The position numbers and the translations under genes are program-made. 64,000 nt of DNA, taken from NCBI RefSeq assembly GCF_007362475.1, contig NZ_CP041687.1, forward strand, positions 1,736,001-1,800,000, written 5' to 3'. This stretch comes from Chryseobacterium sp. SNU WT5 (GTDB taxonomy: Bacteria > Bacteroidota > Bacteroidia > Flavobacteriales > Weeksellaceae). The notes below the pieces were generated by a model. That model had not been told where the DNA came from and did no database searches. It saw only the letters and a list, made by a program, of their open reading frames with translations. Position 1 is the stretch's first letter; the number at the start of each line of letters is the position of its first letter. Of this stretch, positions 16,187-25,313 are shown in pieces.

Positions 16187-16341
16187 TTTTATGGTCCTTA
16201 AATATTGATTTCGGGATTAAATTTCTGATCAATACTTATATTCTCATTTGTCGGCGAACAACAACTTTTTTTAGTTTTTAATTTGCCACACTGAGTTGAT
16301 TATTGCTGTGTGCCAGCAGAAAACCCAAATTCTCTTTTCTT

Positions 16342-16458
16342 CGTCTACCGATTGATTTACTGTTTTGAACTTGGAAAATTGTCATGTCGTCGAAAAAAAT
16401 TTTATTCCATATACCGGTAATGTACTTTTGAGCTATGAAAAATTAAGAGGAAATAAGA
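16342..16458 (+). promoter_or_regulatory. Duplicated promoter/operator block, copy 2
   Basis: This is the second copy of the block at 3730-3846. The same invariant stretch spans 16384-16408, and the -7 box TACTTTTG lies at 16424-16431, 90 bp before the paralogous 129-residue gene. Identity continues past the -7 box (AAATTAAGAGGAAATAA here, AAATTTAAGAAGAAATAA in copy 1), so part of the 5' leader is conserved too. Confidence 0.7.
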
Positions 16459-16520
16459 CGAATCATCTTTAGAAGGTCAGTTATTAAATTTCTCTTAACA
16501 ATAGACTCAAAAAATTAATT

Positions 16521-16910
16521 ATGAAATTATCGCAAGTATTATTAAATGTAATAGAAGAACAAGAGAGCGTAAAGGCTCTTGTTGAAAAAACAAAAACAAT
16601 CAGCGCCGCTCAAAACGATGTCAAGTTTTCCTATCAGGCTTTCTGTTGTGCGTTAATGGCGAAAGATGCAAAAAACAATCTTCAGAAAATTGAGTATATC
16701 AATTCTTACGCAAGATATATGAACAGTGCGTTAGAGCTTAATGAAAATTGCTACGAAGCAAGACTTTTTAGAGTCTCGGTAGAAAAAAAATTAAAGAATG
16801 TCAATTTTGAAAACCACATCTCTCAAGATTCAGATTTTTTGAAATGCCATGTAGAAAGTTTACAGGATGAACATCTAAAGAAAGTAACCAACAAAGTGTT
16901 GTCCTTGTAA
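16521..16910 (+). CDS. Small helical protein, paralogue of the one at 3927
   Basis: 129 residues, collinear with the protein at 3927 and sharing about two-thirds of positions without gaps. KFSYQAFCCALMAK, NNLQKIEYIN and CYEARLFRVSVEKKL are fully conserved; the ends differ most. No signal peptide, membrane helix or recognisable catalytic motif is present. It opens the operon for the TonB-dependent receptor, DUF2141 protein and TPR-like protein, 36 bp before the receptor gene. The function is unknown. Having one copy at the head of each operon suggests a shared structural or regulatory role in the system. Confidence 0.8.
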   Translation: MKLSQVLLNVIEEQESVKALVEKTKTISAAQNDVKFSYQAFCCALMAKDAKNNLQKIEYINSYARYMNSALELNENCYEARLFRVSVEKKLKNVNFENHISQDSDFLKCHVESLQDEHLKKVTNKVLSL

Positions 16911-16946
16911 TATTACAACTGTAGTTAACAAATAAAAAATAAAATC

Positions 16947-19109
16947 ATGATGAAGAAATTTTTATATATCGCGTCACTTTTTATCGTCTCCTTTTTTCAT
17001 TGTCAGATGGAAATAACAGGCATTGTGACCAATCCAAAAAAAGTACCGGTCGCAGGTGCAAATGTATATTTACAGAATACCATGCTTGGTGATACATCCA
17101 GCGAGAGCGGAAAATTCAAAATAATTGTTGAAAAAGATCAGATGCCAGAAAAACTGGTTTTAATCATTACAGCGATAGGACTTGACGACAAATCAATTGA
17201 ATTAGATCAAAATACTACTGGCGTTATCGATTTAGGAAAAATTAAAATGGATACTAATGCTACCGCAATTGATGAGGTGGTAATATCCGCGAACTCCTTT
17301 AGTCTGGGGAAAAGCAGAGGCGTAGAGCAGATGAACTCTTTGGATGTAGTCATGACGGGTAGCTCAAATGGAGATGTAATGGGAGCTTTGCAATCTTTGC
17401 CAGGTACCCAAAGAGTTGGTGAAGATGGAAAGTTATATATCCGTGGAGGAGATAGTAATGAACTTGGTACCTACATCGATGGAATGCATGTGTTTTCTCC
17501 TTACACCGCAAGTTCTCAAGATACACCGTCACGTGGCAGATATTCGCCATTTATTTTCAAAGGTGTAAATCTTTCTTTAGGTGGATATGAATTGGAGTAC
17601 GGACAGTCTTTATCTTCCGTATTACCCATGGAAACAAAAGATGTAGCTGGTGAGTCGAAAGTTGGGATTAATTTTTCACCTTTAAGTCTAGGTGGTGGCG
17701 GAACTCTGGGAAGTGAAAAAAGATCACTGTCTTTTAATATCAACTATACCAATTTAGGATTATACAATAAGATTTTCCCCGATAAATTTGACTGGAAAAA
17801 AGAATACAGAAATTTTGCTGGAGAAGGGCAGTTCAAAAATGTTTTTGAAAACAAATCACAGTTAAAAATGTACTGGGGCTATAACAAAACTGGTTTTATC
17901 CGTGAGTTCGAAGATGCTAATACAGCACAGAAAAGAGATGTTGGGCTTGATGAAAACAATTACTATCTAAACACAACTTTCCAGACAAAACCTAAAAACG
18001 GATTACAATATTTTGCCGGATTAGCTTTCTCGAGAGTAGATGATCAATATACAAATGCTCAAATTAGTGGAGATGCTTTTAATGAGAACCAACAGGAAAT
18101 TCACTCTAAGTTTAAAATCAAAAAAACATTCTCTAAAACTTATAAATTATCTGCAGGTTTTGAGAATTTCACTCGAAATTATGACAATGAATATTTCCTG
18201 GGTAATAATAGGTTGCAAAACGAGAAATTACGCTATTCAATTTCGGCACTTTTTGCAGACAATCAGTTGAGATTATACAAAGGACTTTATTCTAATATTT
18301 CTGCCAGAGTAGAGTATAATAACTATAATAACTCTTCTGTATTCTATCCGAGATTATCATTGGATTATATCCAAAATAAGTTTCAAACCTCTTTGATTTT
18401 TGGGCGATACTATCAGTTACCAAGCAATATGGTACTGGCGAAAACAAGCAATTTGTCACAGGAAGTTTCGGATCAGTATATAGCAAGTGCAAGTTATGAT
18501 AACAAAGGAATAAGCCTTAAGACGGAATTCTACTATAAAAAGTACTCCAATCTTTGGTTGCTGAAAAACAATCAATATACCTCAGATGGATATGGTGACA
18601 GTAAGGGTTTTGATGTGTATTTCTCTGATGACAGTTCAATTAAAAATTTGAAATATTCGGTTTCTTATTCATACAATGATTCTAAAAGATTGTATGAGAA
18701 ATTTCCGGAAGTTGCCACTCCTATTTTTGCCTCAAAGCATAATATCAGACTCAATACTTTATACTATTTCTCTCCGATCAGAACGTATGTAGGAGTTACC
18801 AATACCTTTGCCAGCGGCAGACCCTATAATAATCCAAATCTATCAGGATTTAATCAGTCCAAAACGCCGGTTTTCAATAGTTTGGATGTTAATGCGAGCG
18901 TCCTGTTAGGTAAAAAGGTCATTTTATATACCTCTTTAACAAATGTCCTGGGTCGGGAAAATGTGTTCTCTTACAGATATACTCCAAACCCTAGCAGTAT
19001 AGGATCTTATAATAACGAGCCGATCACAGCCTCAAGAAAAAGATTCTTTTATATCGGAATATTCATTTCACTTAAAAATAACTCAGCATATGATGTCTCA
19101 AATTTCTAA
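16947..19109 (+). CDS. TonB-dependent receptor with CarboxypepD_reg-like N-terminus
   Basis: Outer-membrane beta-barrel of 720 residues. A signal peptide (MMKKFLYIASLFIVSFFHCQ) precedes a carboxypeptidase-regulatory-like beta-sandwich (EITGIVTNPKKVPVAGANVY, about 22-100). The plug domain follows (about 120-215, including LYIRGGDSNELGTYIDGMHV), and then the barrel, rich in alternating aromatic residues. It ends in an aromatic residue (SNF), as expected for barrel assembly. Substrate specificity cannot be read. Its co-expression block with the peptide operon suggests uptake, sensing or export of the island's product. It overlaps the next gene by 20 bp. Confidence 0.9.
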   Translation: MMKKFLYIASLFIVSFFHCQMEITGIVTNPKKVPVAGANVYLQNTMLGDTSSESGKFKIIVEKDQMPEKLVLIITAIGLDDKSIELDQNTTGVIDLGKIKMDTNATAIDEVVISANSFSLGKSRGVEQMNSLDVVMTGSSNGDVMGALQSLPGTQRVGEDGKLYIRGGDSNELGTYIDGMHVFSPYTASSQDTPSRGRYSPFIFKGVNLSLGGYELEYGQSLSSVLPMETKDVAGESKVGINFSPLSLGGGGTLGSEKRSLSFNINYTNLGLYNKIFPDKFDWKKEYRNFAGEGQFKNVFENKSQLKMYWGYNKTGFIREFEDANTAQKRDVGLDENNYYLNTTFQTKPKNGLQYFAGLAFSRVDDQYTNAQISGDAFNENQQEIHSKFKIKKTFSKTYKLSAGFENFTRNYDNEYFLGNNRLQNEKLRYSISALFADNQLRLYKGLYSNISARVEYNNYNNSSVFYPRLSLDYIQNKFQTSLIFGRYYQLPSNMVLAKTSNLSQEVSDQYIASASYDNKGISLKTEFYYKKYSNLWLLKNNQYTSDGYGDSKGFDVYFSDDSSIKNLKYSVSYSYNDSKRLYEKFPEVATPIFASKHNIRLNTLYYFSPIRTYVGVTNTFASGRPYNNPNLSGFNQSKTPVFNSLDVNASVLLGKKVILYTSLTNVLGRENVFSYRYTPNPSSIGSYNNEPITASRKRFFYIGIFISLKNNSAYDVSNF

Positions 19110-19503
19110 AAAAGCAGCGCTTCTGATTGTTCTTTCACTGGGCTTTACAGGATTCACACAAAAGAGAGCTAACGTTACGGTTAAAATTGAAAATATATAC
19201 ATCAAGAAAGGGTTTTTCTATGTAGCGATTTTCAATAGTGAGAAATCATTCATGAAATCACCGTACAAAAAAATAAAAGTCTCGTACAAAACGAACCGAA
19301 TAATTTTCAGCCAAATTCCAGTTGGGACCTATTCTGCAACCGTTTATCAGGATCTGAATAATGACAAAAAACTTAATAAAATATTTTCAGTTCCTACAGA
19401 GCCTTATGGTATTTCAAACAATCCCGCAGGTTACCCTTCATTTGATAATTCCTCTTTTAGCGTATCAAATAACAAAAACATTTTAATCAACTTAAAAAAT
19501 TAG
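19090..19503 (+). CDS. DUF2141-family exported protein
   Basis: 137 residues with an N-terminal hydrophobic export signal (ALLIVLSLGFTGF). The beta-rich body fits DUF2141: VTVKIENIYIKKGFFYVAIF, a central FSQIPVGTYSATVYQDLNND, and a YGISNNPAG segment. Family members commonly follow TonB-dependent receptors in Bacteroidota, and their function is not established. It begins inside the last codons of the receptor gene, indicating coupled translation. Confidence 0.85.
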   Translation: MMSQISKKAALLIVLSLGFTGFTQKRANVTVKIENIYIKKGFFYVAIFNSEKSFMKSPYKKIKVSYKTNRIIFSQIPVGTYSATVYQDLNNDKKLNKIFSVPTEPYGISNNPAGYPSFDNSSFSVSNNKNILINLKN

Positions 19504-19507
19504 TCTC

Positions 19508-20191
19508 ATGAAATTCAAAACATTAATCCCAACCGCATTAATTTTAATGCAAGTAAATTGTATGGCGCAAAGTAATACGTTATCTGCACCAGCTCCTGTG
19601 AAAAATACGGAGAAAACTGACTTCCTAGCAGCAGCTCTAGAAAAAGCTAAAGCGAGTAAGAGCGCTGCAGATATTCAAAGTTCCGTAAATGAAATTAAAA
19701 GAATCGAATCTATGGATCCCAACAATTGGCTTCCGAACTATTATATCTCTTATCTAGAAATTGTACAGTCGTTCTTTACGAACCCGGAAAGTAAAGATGC
19801 TTTATTGGAAGATGCCAAAAAACGCGCAGACAAGTTATTGGAGAATAATGCTGCCGACAAATCGGAGGTCTACACCTTGTTAGGTTATTACTATTATGGA
19901 AAAATTGCTCAGGATTCTCAAAAAAATGGACAACTTTACTTTAAAGAGGTAATCGGAAACTACCAAAAAGCAATTGCACTCAATTCCAAGAATCCAAGAC
20001 CAAATTATCTTTTGAATCTTTTCGAAGAAAAAATGAATGCTTTTATGGGAAACAAAGATTCTAACATCTGCGAAAAATTAAACCAAAGCAAAGAACTGTT
20101 TGCCAACTTTAAACCCGTTAATAAAAATGATCCCAATTGGGGAGAGAAAGATCTCCTAACAAATTTGGAAAGCAAATGCAGTAAAAAGTAA
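19508..20191 (+). CDS. Exported TPR-like protein
   Basis: 227 residues. A cleavable signal (MKFKTLIPTALILMQVNCMA) is followed by helical repeats: YYISYLEIVQSFFT, YTLLGYYYYGKIA and NYQKAIALNSKNPRPNYLLN fit TPR helices. Two cysteines in the C-terminal part (NICEKLNQ and the final SKCSKK) could form a disulfide. It is the last gene of the receptor operon, before a strong terminator. The likely location is periplasmic, or lipid-anchored if Cys18 is used as a lipobox. No enzyme motif is visible. Confidence 0.8.
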   Translation: MKFKTLIPTALILMQVNCMAQSNTLSAPAPVKNTEKTDFLAAALEKAKASKSAADIQSSVNEIKRIESMDPNNWLPNYYISYLEIVQSFFTNPESKDALLEDAKKRADKLLENNAADKSEVYTLLGYYYYGKIAQDSQKNGQLYFKEVIGNYQKAIALNSKNPRPNYLLNLFEEKMNAFMGNKDSNICEKLNQSKELFANFKPVNKNDPNWGEKDLLTNLESKCSKK

Positions 20192-20226
20192 TTATTGCTA
20201 CTGTCTATAAAAATTGACAAGCTATT

Positions 20227-20266
20227 AAAAAAGTTTATTGAGTTAATTCAATAAACTTTTTTAATT
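20227..20266 (+). terminator. Rho-independent terminator of the receptor operon
   Basis: An AAAAAAGTTTATTGA / TCAATAAACTTTTTT stem ends in T6, 36 bp after the TPR gene stop. Its symmetrical A/T flanks would let it work on either strand. Confidence 0.85.
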
Positions 20267-20392
20267 AATGAGAAAATCGGAACTATTACCAGTATTGTAT
20301 TTGTTTTCCTTTTTTTATTACAACTTATCATATGTTTTGTATAATTTATTTTATCTTCGGCGTTCTATCAGCGATTTATCTATAATTTATGA

Positions 20393-20400
20393 TATTTTTG
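20393..20400 (+). promoter_or_regulatory. Candidate -7 box for the lanB operon
   Basis: TATTTTTG fits TAnnTTTG exactly, 33 bp before the lanB start. A -33 TTG at proper spacing is not evident, so this is suggestive only. Confidence 0.35.
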
Positions 20401-20433
20401 CTTATTCTAATAAATTATTGAGGCTAATATATC

Positions 20434-23421
20434 ATGAAAAACTATGAAACTTATAATAAATACCTTCTTCGGAAACCCTTATTTTCAAAGGATATTTTAT
20501 TCGATAACGACGAAACTAAAGACATAGAAGAAGTTGTTCATGAGCTTGTAAAAAATGATTTCTTCGTATCATCAATTTATTGGAGTTCTCCTGATCTGTA
20601 TAAAACAATTATTAGTTTTAGAAATAACACGCTTAAAGAAGACCGAATCCCTAAATTAATTCATACGCTTAAAAAATATGCGATCCGATCCAGTACAAGA
20701 TGTACTCCTTACGGAACGATGGCAGGCGTGGCTTTAAAGTCCATAAAAGACGCAACAGAACCAGAATCCAAATCACTCCTTCGTAAAGCTAGAGTTGATA
20801 TGGATTTTCTCACCGCAATAAAAATCCATATTGAAGGAAATTTAAATATTAAGCGGCATTTAAAATATAAGGTTAATAATACTTTTGCCAAAATCCCTAG
20901 ACAGTTCAGATATCAGGAACCAGTGGGGAATGAAAGTGAAGGAAAATCTCAATTATCATCAATAGAAATAAATGAATATCTTGAAAAGATATCCGATCTT
21001 AAAGATTTTACAAGCTATAGTGAAATTTCGGCCTTATTTTCTTCTGACTTTAATGATGATGAAATTACGCAGTTTATAGATGAACTCATCGATATCAAAT
21101 TTCTAGTTAGTGAACTTCAATTAACGCTTACCTCTAATAATCTTGATCATTTAAAAAGTGTTTTAGATAAATTGTCAAACCAGGGAATCGCTGAGGTCAG
21201 ATCTTATATAGAAATTCTTGAAAAAATCGAACATTGTATTTCGAAGATAGAAGAAACCTGTGTATCTTACCTTCCAATTGCTGAAATTGCTGAAATTAAA
21301 GATTTAGTTCAGCCGTTGGGAATAGAAAAGATCCATCTATTTCATGTGGACATGTTGCACTCTTCCGAAAGTAATTATGAACTGACGGAGAAAACACTAC
21401 GTAACATAAGTACCTCTGTTGCAATTTTGCACAAGTTGGCAGGTGACAAAGTAGAAAACTCCGATTTACACTTTTTTAAAAAAATATTTAATACCAGATA
21501 TGAAAGCCGGGAAGTACCCCTTTCTCAGATCTTGGATACTGAATTTGGTATAGGATTTCCCGCAACCAATCAAATCGGAGAATTGCAAGGAAACGCATTA
21601 ATAGAGGGATTAGCAAAAGAAAAAAACAGTTCAAAAAAAAACAGTGATCTATCCCATCTGGATTTTCTTCTAAACCTGATCGAGCAGGGGGATAAAGATA
21701 TTGTTCAGTTAGAAAGTATAGATCTTAAATTTGAACAAAATCCCATTGCAGCACAAAATTTTTGTGTAATAGGATCTACTTATCAGCATGACTTTTTTTT
21801 ACAGAGTGTAGCAACTTCAGGCGCTAACTCTATCTTAGGGAGGTTTGCTTTATCAGATGATAAAATCAATTCACTTTGTCAGGAAATTCAGACGAAGGAA
21901 AAGAATAGTCAGCCTGAAATTATCTTTGCGGAGATTATTTACATTCCAGAGAAACGAACTGCAAACATTGCCAGAAGACCTAAATTCTCAGAATATGAAA
22001 TTCCCATTTTTGCGAATGGAAATACAGATCAGGAAAAACAGATCTTGTTAAAAGATATTATGGTTTCTGTGGAGAGAGACGAAATAATTCTCAAGTCTAT
22101 AAAATTTGGTAAAAGAATTATCCCAACACTTTCAAACGCGCATAATTACCATAAAAGTGAAAGCGCAGCGTACAAATTTCTCTGTTCAGTACAGTCTCAA
22201 AATCAGAAGAACTTCAACTTGAATATTGATTATGCGAAGACGAAGAAAAGATTTTTTCCAAGAATTGTTTATCGTAATATTATTTTGCATCGAGCGTGTT
22301 GGTTAATGTATGAGACTGACATTCAATTAATTAAAAATTCAAAAGATCCGATTTTACAATTGAAGAACTTTCTCCAAAAGTGGAAGGTTTCAAAATATAT
22401 CGTGTTGGTTCAGGGAGATAATGAACTGTTTTTGGATATTGAAAATGAAAGTTACTTAAGTCTGCTCATTGATGAATTGAAAAGTAATGTAAAAATACAA
22501 TTGTCCGAATGTTTATCTCAAATCAATGGAGAAAAAGGATATAGTGAACAGATCGTTCTGCCACTTGAAAATCATGAGTTTAAAAAGTTAAGCAGTTTCT
22601 CAAAAGATCATTCCCCTTCTATACAAAGAAGTTTTGCACCCGGAAGTGAGTGGCTTTATTTGAAAATATATTGTAATTCTAACTTTTCAGATACCTTATT
22701 GTCTACGATAATTAGGCCTATTCTGGATGATTTAATTAAAGAAGACCTTATAAAGTCGGCATTCTTCATTCGCTATACAGATCCTAATTATCATATTCGA
22801 CTAAGGTTTAATTTAAAGGATAATGCGAAATATGGAGAAGTTCTTCAAAAGATTCATCAGGAATTGGATCCTTATTTTCAGGAAGAAACCATTTGGAATT
22901 TGCAGATTGATTCTTATCAAAGAGAATTAGAACGGTATTCTCCAGAATATATGAAGGATACGGAAATCGCATTTTACTACGATAGTGTGATGATTTTAAA
23001 TTTATTAAGTGATGAAGAATTTGTTGATAGTGAAGAAGTGAGGTTATTCAGTGCTGTAAGAAATGTTGATGCTTGGTTAAATGTATTTGATCTTTCTTTA
23101 CAGGAAAAATTAGACTTTTGTAAAGCGATAGAAAATGGTTTTTTAGCTGAGTTCTCTACCGATTATAAATCTCATATTTATCAGAAGTACAGACTTTTGA
23201 ACGGTGCTTTGGGGAACTTTTTCGATGATCAAATTTTCCAAAAGGAATTTGAAGATCGTCATCAACATTTTAAAAATTTGAAACTGTGTAAAACCTATCT
23301 TTCCAGTTATATCCACATGAGTATTAATAGATGGTTTTCTGCGGAGCAAAGAGCGCTGGAATTGATGACCTATTCGTTTGCAGTAAAATATTATAGTAGA
23401 ATTATAAGTCAATCAAAATAA
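20434..23421 (+). CDS. LanB-type peptide Ser/Thr dehydratase (full length)
   Basis: Class I lanthipeptide/thiopeptide dehydratase, 995 residues, the normal size for glutamyl-tRNA-dependent LanB enzymes. The glutamylation domain begins near residue 15 and carries RSSTRCTPYGTMAG (about 86-99), a form of the usual R-(S/T)-x-P-F-G motif. The C-terminal elimination (SpaB_C-type) domain begins near residue 735: WLYLKIYCN, then FFIRYTDPNYHIRLRF, and a YQRELERY segment. It would convert Ser/Thr in a core peptide to Dha/Dhb. No LanC cyclase is encoded in the window. Candidate substrates are the 14-gene array at 10564 and the two peptides at 25655 and 25892. The histidine kinase gene follows after 1 bp. 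Confidence 0.9.
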   Translation: MKNYETYNKYLLRKPLFSKDILFDNDETKDIEEVVHELVKNDFFVSSIYWSSPDLYKTIISFRNNTLKEDRIPKLIHTLKKYAIRSSTRCTPYGTMAGVALKSIKDATEPESKSLLRKARVDMDFLTAIKIHIEGNLNIKRHLKYKVNNTFAKIPRQFRYQEPVGNESEGKSQLSSIEINEYLEKISDLKDFTSYSEISALFSSDFNDDEITQFIDELIDIKFLVSELQLTLTSNNLDHLKSVLDKLSNQGIAEVRSYIEILEKIEHCISKIEETCVSYLPIAEIAEIKDLVQPLGIEKIHLFHVDMLHSSESNYELTEKTLRNISTSVAILHKLAGDKVENSDLHFFKKIFNTRYESREVPLSQILDTEFGIGFPATNQIGELQGNALIEGLAKEKNSSKKNSDLSHLDFLLNLIEQGDKDIVQLESIDLKFEQNPIAAQNFCVIGSTYQHDFFLQSVATSGANSILGRFALSDDKINSLCQEIQTKEKNSQPEIIFAEIIYIPEKRTANIARRPKFSEYEIPIFANGNTDQEKQILLKDIMVSVERDEIILKSIKFGKRIIPTLSNAHNYHKSESAAYKFLCSVQSQNQKNFNLNIDYAKTKKRFFPRIVYRNIILHRACWLMYETDIQLIKNSKDPILQLKNFLQKWKVSKYIVLVQGDNELFLDIENESYLSLLIDELKSNVKIQLSECLSQINGEKGYSEQIVLPLENHEFKKLSSFSKDHSPSIQRSFAPGSEWLYLKIYCNSNFSDTLLSTIIRPILDDLIKEDLIKSAFFIRYTDPNYHIRLRFNLKDNAKYGEVLQKIHQELDPYFQEETIWNLQIDSYQRELERYSPEYMKDTEIAFYYDSVMILNLLSDEEFVDSEEVRLFSAVRNVDAWLNVFDLSLQEKLDFCKAIENGFLAEFSTDYKSHIYQKYRLLNGALGNFFDDQIFQKEFEDRHQHFKNLKLCKTYLSSYIHMSINRWFSAEQRALELMTYSFAVKYYSRIISQSK

Positions 23422-23422
23422 A

Positions 23423-24589
23423 ATGTATAAATCAAATAAAATAATTACTCCTTTTCTTGACCGTATTTCCCATGTAAATTTTGATGTATTCTACACACCT
23501 GCCAACAGAGTACTTTCTCATTTATTCATGTGGTTTATTTTTTTTACATTACTTTTTCTGAATTATAGTGTCGAGCTGGAACTTTCCTTGAAGTCCAGCG
23601 TTTTATTAACCATAAGAGGAATGATTAATAATATGACGGTATTTTATATATTCTTCTATCTAATCGTTCCGCAAATTTTTAAAAGTAAAGGATGGGGAAT
23701 TGCCCTTCTTATTGTGAGTGTACCCATCACCGTTTATATTTGGTTATCTACGAACTATTTTCAGTTTAAAATTTTAGACTACCTAGCGGTTGATATTCAT
23801 CAGGGACCTTTGAAGGATATTGTGAAAAATAATGCGAAACAAAGTTTTTTTGAGGCGGTATCTCTTAAAAATGTTTTCGGCAATGCGATGATTGTTATTT
23901 ATTCTTTCTCACCGCCATTCTTTGTAAAGATTTTGTTTGATATCGTGCGCTTGTTTAACCGGACAACCTTGTTGCAAAAGCAAAGTTCAGAATTGGAACT
24001 TGAAAATATAAATATTGAGAAGGATTTTTTAAAATCTCAACTGAATCCTCATTTTCTCTTTAACACGTTAAATAATCTTTATGGGTTAGTAGTGAAGAAA
24101 GATCCTAGCGCTCCGGGAGTGATTATTAATTTTTCAGATTTAATGGCTTACACCTTATATGAGTCTAATACCGAGAAAGTTCCTCTTCAGAAAGAGTTAG
24201 ATTTTATAACTAATTATTTTTCTTTAGAAAGAATGAGGTATTCAGCAGATAAAGATATTACCTTAAATATCTCTGTTCCAGAGGGTGTTGAAGACGTTTG
24301 TATCGCTCCATTATTAACTTTTACTTTTATTGAAAACGCATTTAAATACGGATTGAAAGCAAACGAGAATAATTTTTTAAAAATAAATGTCGATATTGCT
24401 GATGATATTTTTTCTTTTTCTATTCAGAACGATAGTGAGAACAAATCCACAGAAATAAAAACTTTAGGTGGAATAGGGATGAAAAATGTAAAGAAAAGAT
24501 TGAACTTAATTTATCCGGATAAACACAACCTAATGATTGAGAATAAAGAAAATTGTTTCTCTGTTTTTCTGTCAATAAACTTAAAATAA
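23423..24589 (+). CDS. LytS/YehU-type sensor histidine kinase
   Basis: 388 residues with about four N-terminal membrane helices (roughly 30-175), a short coiled linker, and the His_kinase domain QLNPHFLFNTLNNLYG with phosphoacceptor His210. The HATPase region follows, with an N-box FIENAFKYG and a G-box GGIGMKNVKKRL. There is no large extracellular sensor domain, so ligand detection is probably within the membrane. It is sandwiched between lanB and a LytTR response regulator with 1-bp gaps, so all three are one operon. It probably controls peptide production. Confidence 0.92.
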   Translation: MYKSNKIITPFLDRISHVNFDVFYTPANRVLSHLFMWFIFFTLLFLNYSVELELSLKSSVLLTIRGMINNMTVFYIFFYLIVPQIFKSKGWGIALLIVSVPITVYIWLSTNYFQFKILDYLAVDIHQGPLKDIVKNNAKQSFFEAVSLKNVFGNAMIVIYSFSPPFFVKILFDIVRLFNRTTLLQKQSSELELENINIEKDFLKSQLNPHFLFNTLNNLYGLVVKKDPSAPGVIINFSDLMAYTLYESNTEKVPLQKELDFITNYFSLERMRYSADKDITLNISVPEGVEDVCIAPLLTFTFIENAFKYGLKANENNFLKINVDIADDIFSFSIQNDSENKSTEIKTLGGIGMKNVKKRLNLIYPDKHNLMIENKENCFSVFLSINLK

Positions 24590-24590
24590 T

Positions 24591-25313
24591 ATGGATACAA
24601 AACTACGTTGTATAGTTATTGATGATGAGCCCATCGGAAAAGAGTTGGTGGTAGACTTTGTAAAAACAATTCCTTTTCTGGAGCTTTTAGCTTCGTTTGA
24701 AGATCCTTTAAATGCGCTTACTTATCTCCAGTCCAACGAGGTTGATATTATTTTCAGTGATATTCAAATGCCAAAAATTAACGGAATCGATTTAATTCGT
24801 TCTCTTCCGAAGCAACCTGCGATTATTTTTATCACGGCGCACCGGGATTTTGCACTGGAAGGTTTCGAAAATGGCGTAGTAGATTACCTGGTCAAACCAG
24901 TAGCTTATGACCGTTTTTTAAAAGCGGTTAATAGAGCAAAAGATAAAATTCAAGCAAATTCAAAGCCTACTGACGTTTTACCTGGGAAAAGTTCAGAGGT
25001 CGATCGCTTCTTTATCAAGGTGAATGGAAAATTGGTCAAAGTGATACTGGATGATATTTTATACGTGGAGGCGTTAGGGGACTACCTAAAGATTGTCACG
25101 AATACAGAATCACTAACAACGCTCGCAACATTAAAGTCAATGGAAAGCATGTTGCTGCCTCCTAAATATTTCCGGTTACAAAGATCTTTCATTGTGAAAA
25201 TAACTGCTATTAAATCCGTTTCCGGCAATGTGGTAGAACTTAATAATGGAAAAACTATTTCAATTGCACTTACTAAAAAAGATGAATTGTTCGGCTTACT
25301 GGGGATTAATTAA
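24591..25313 (+). CDS. LytTR-family response regulator
   Basis: 240 residues. The receiver domain has the acidic pocket IDDEP, phosphoacceptor Asp57 in SDIQMPK, and VDYLVKP. A LytTR DNA-binding domain follows from about residue 135 (FIKVNGKLVKVILDDILYVE, then ALGDYLKIVT, RLQRSFIVKI). It is the cognate partner of the adjacent LytS-type kinase. Likely targets are promoters of the island, for example the duplicated block at 3730 and 16342 or the promoter of the convergent peptide genes; no direct repeat of the classical LytTR type was identified there. Confidence 0.93.
   Translation: MDTKLRCIVIDDEPIGKELVVDFVKTIPFLELLASFEDPLNALTYLQSNEVDIIFSDIQMPKINGIDLIRSLPKQPAIIFITAHRDFALEGFENGVVDYLVKPVAYDRFLKAVNRAKDKIQANSKPTDVLPGKSSEVDRFFIKVNGKLVKVILDDILYVEALGDYLKIVTNTESLTTLATLKSMESMLLPPKYFRLQRSFIVKITAIKSVSGNVVELNNGKTISIALTKKDELFGLLGIN

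Noticed and set aside
20434..23421. Claim that the island makes a lanthipeptide with thioether rings
   Set aside because: No cyclase and almost no cysteine in the precursors; only dehydration is supported by the genes seen.
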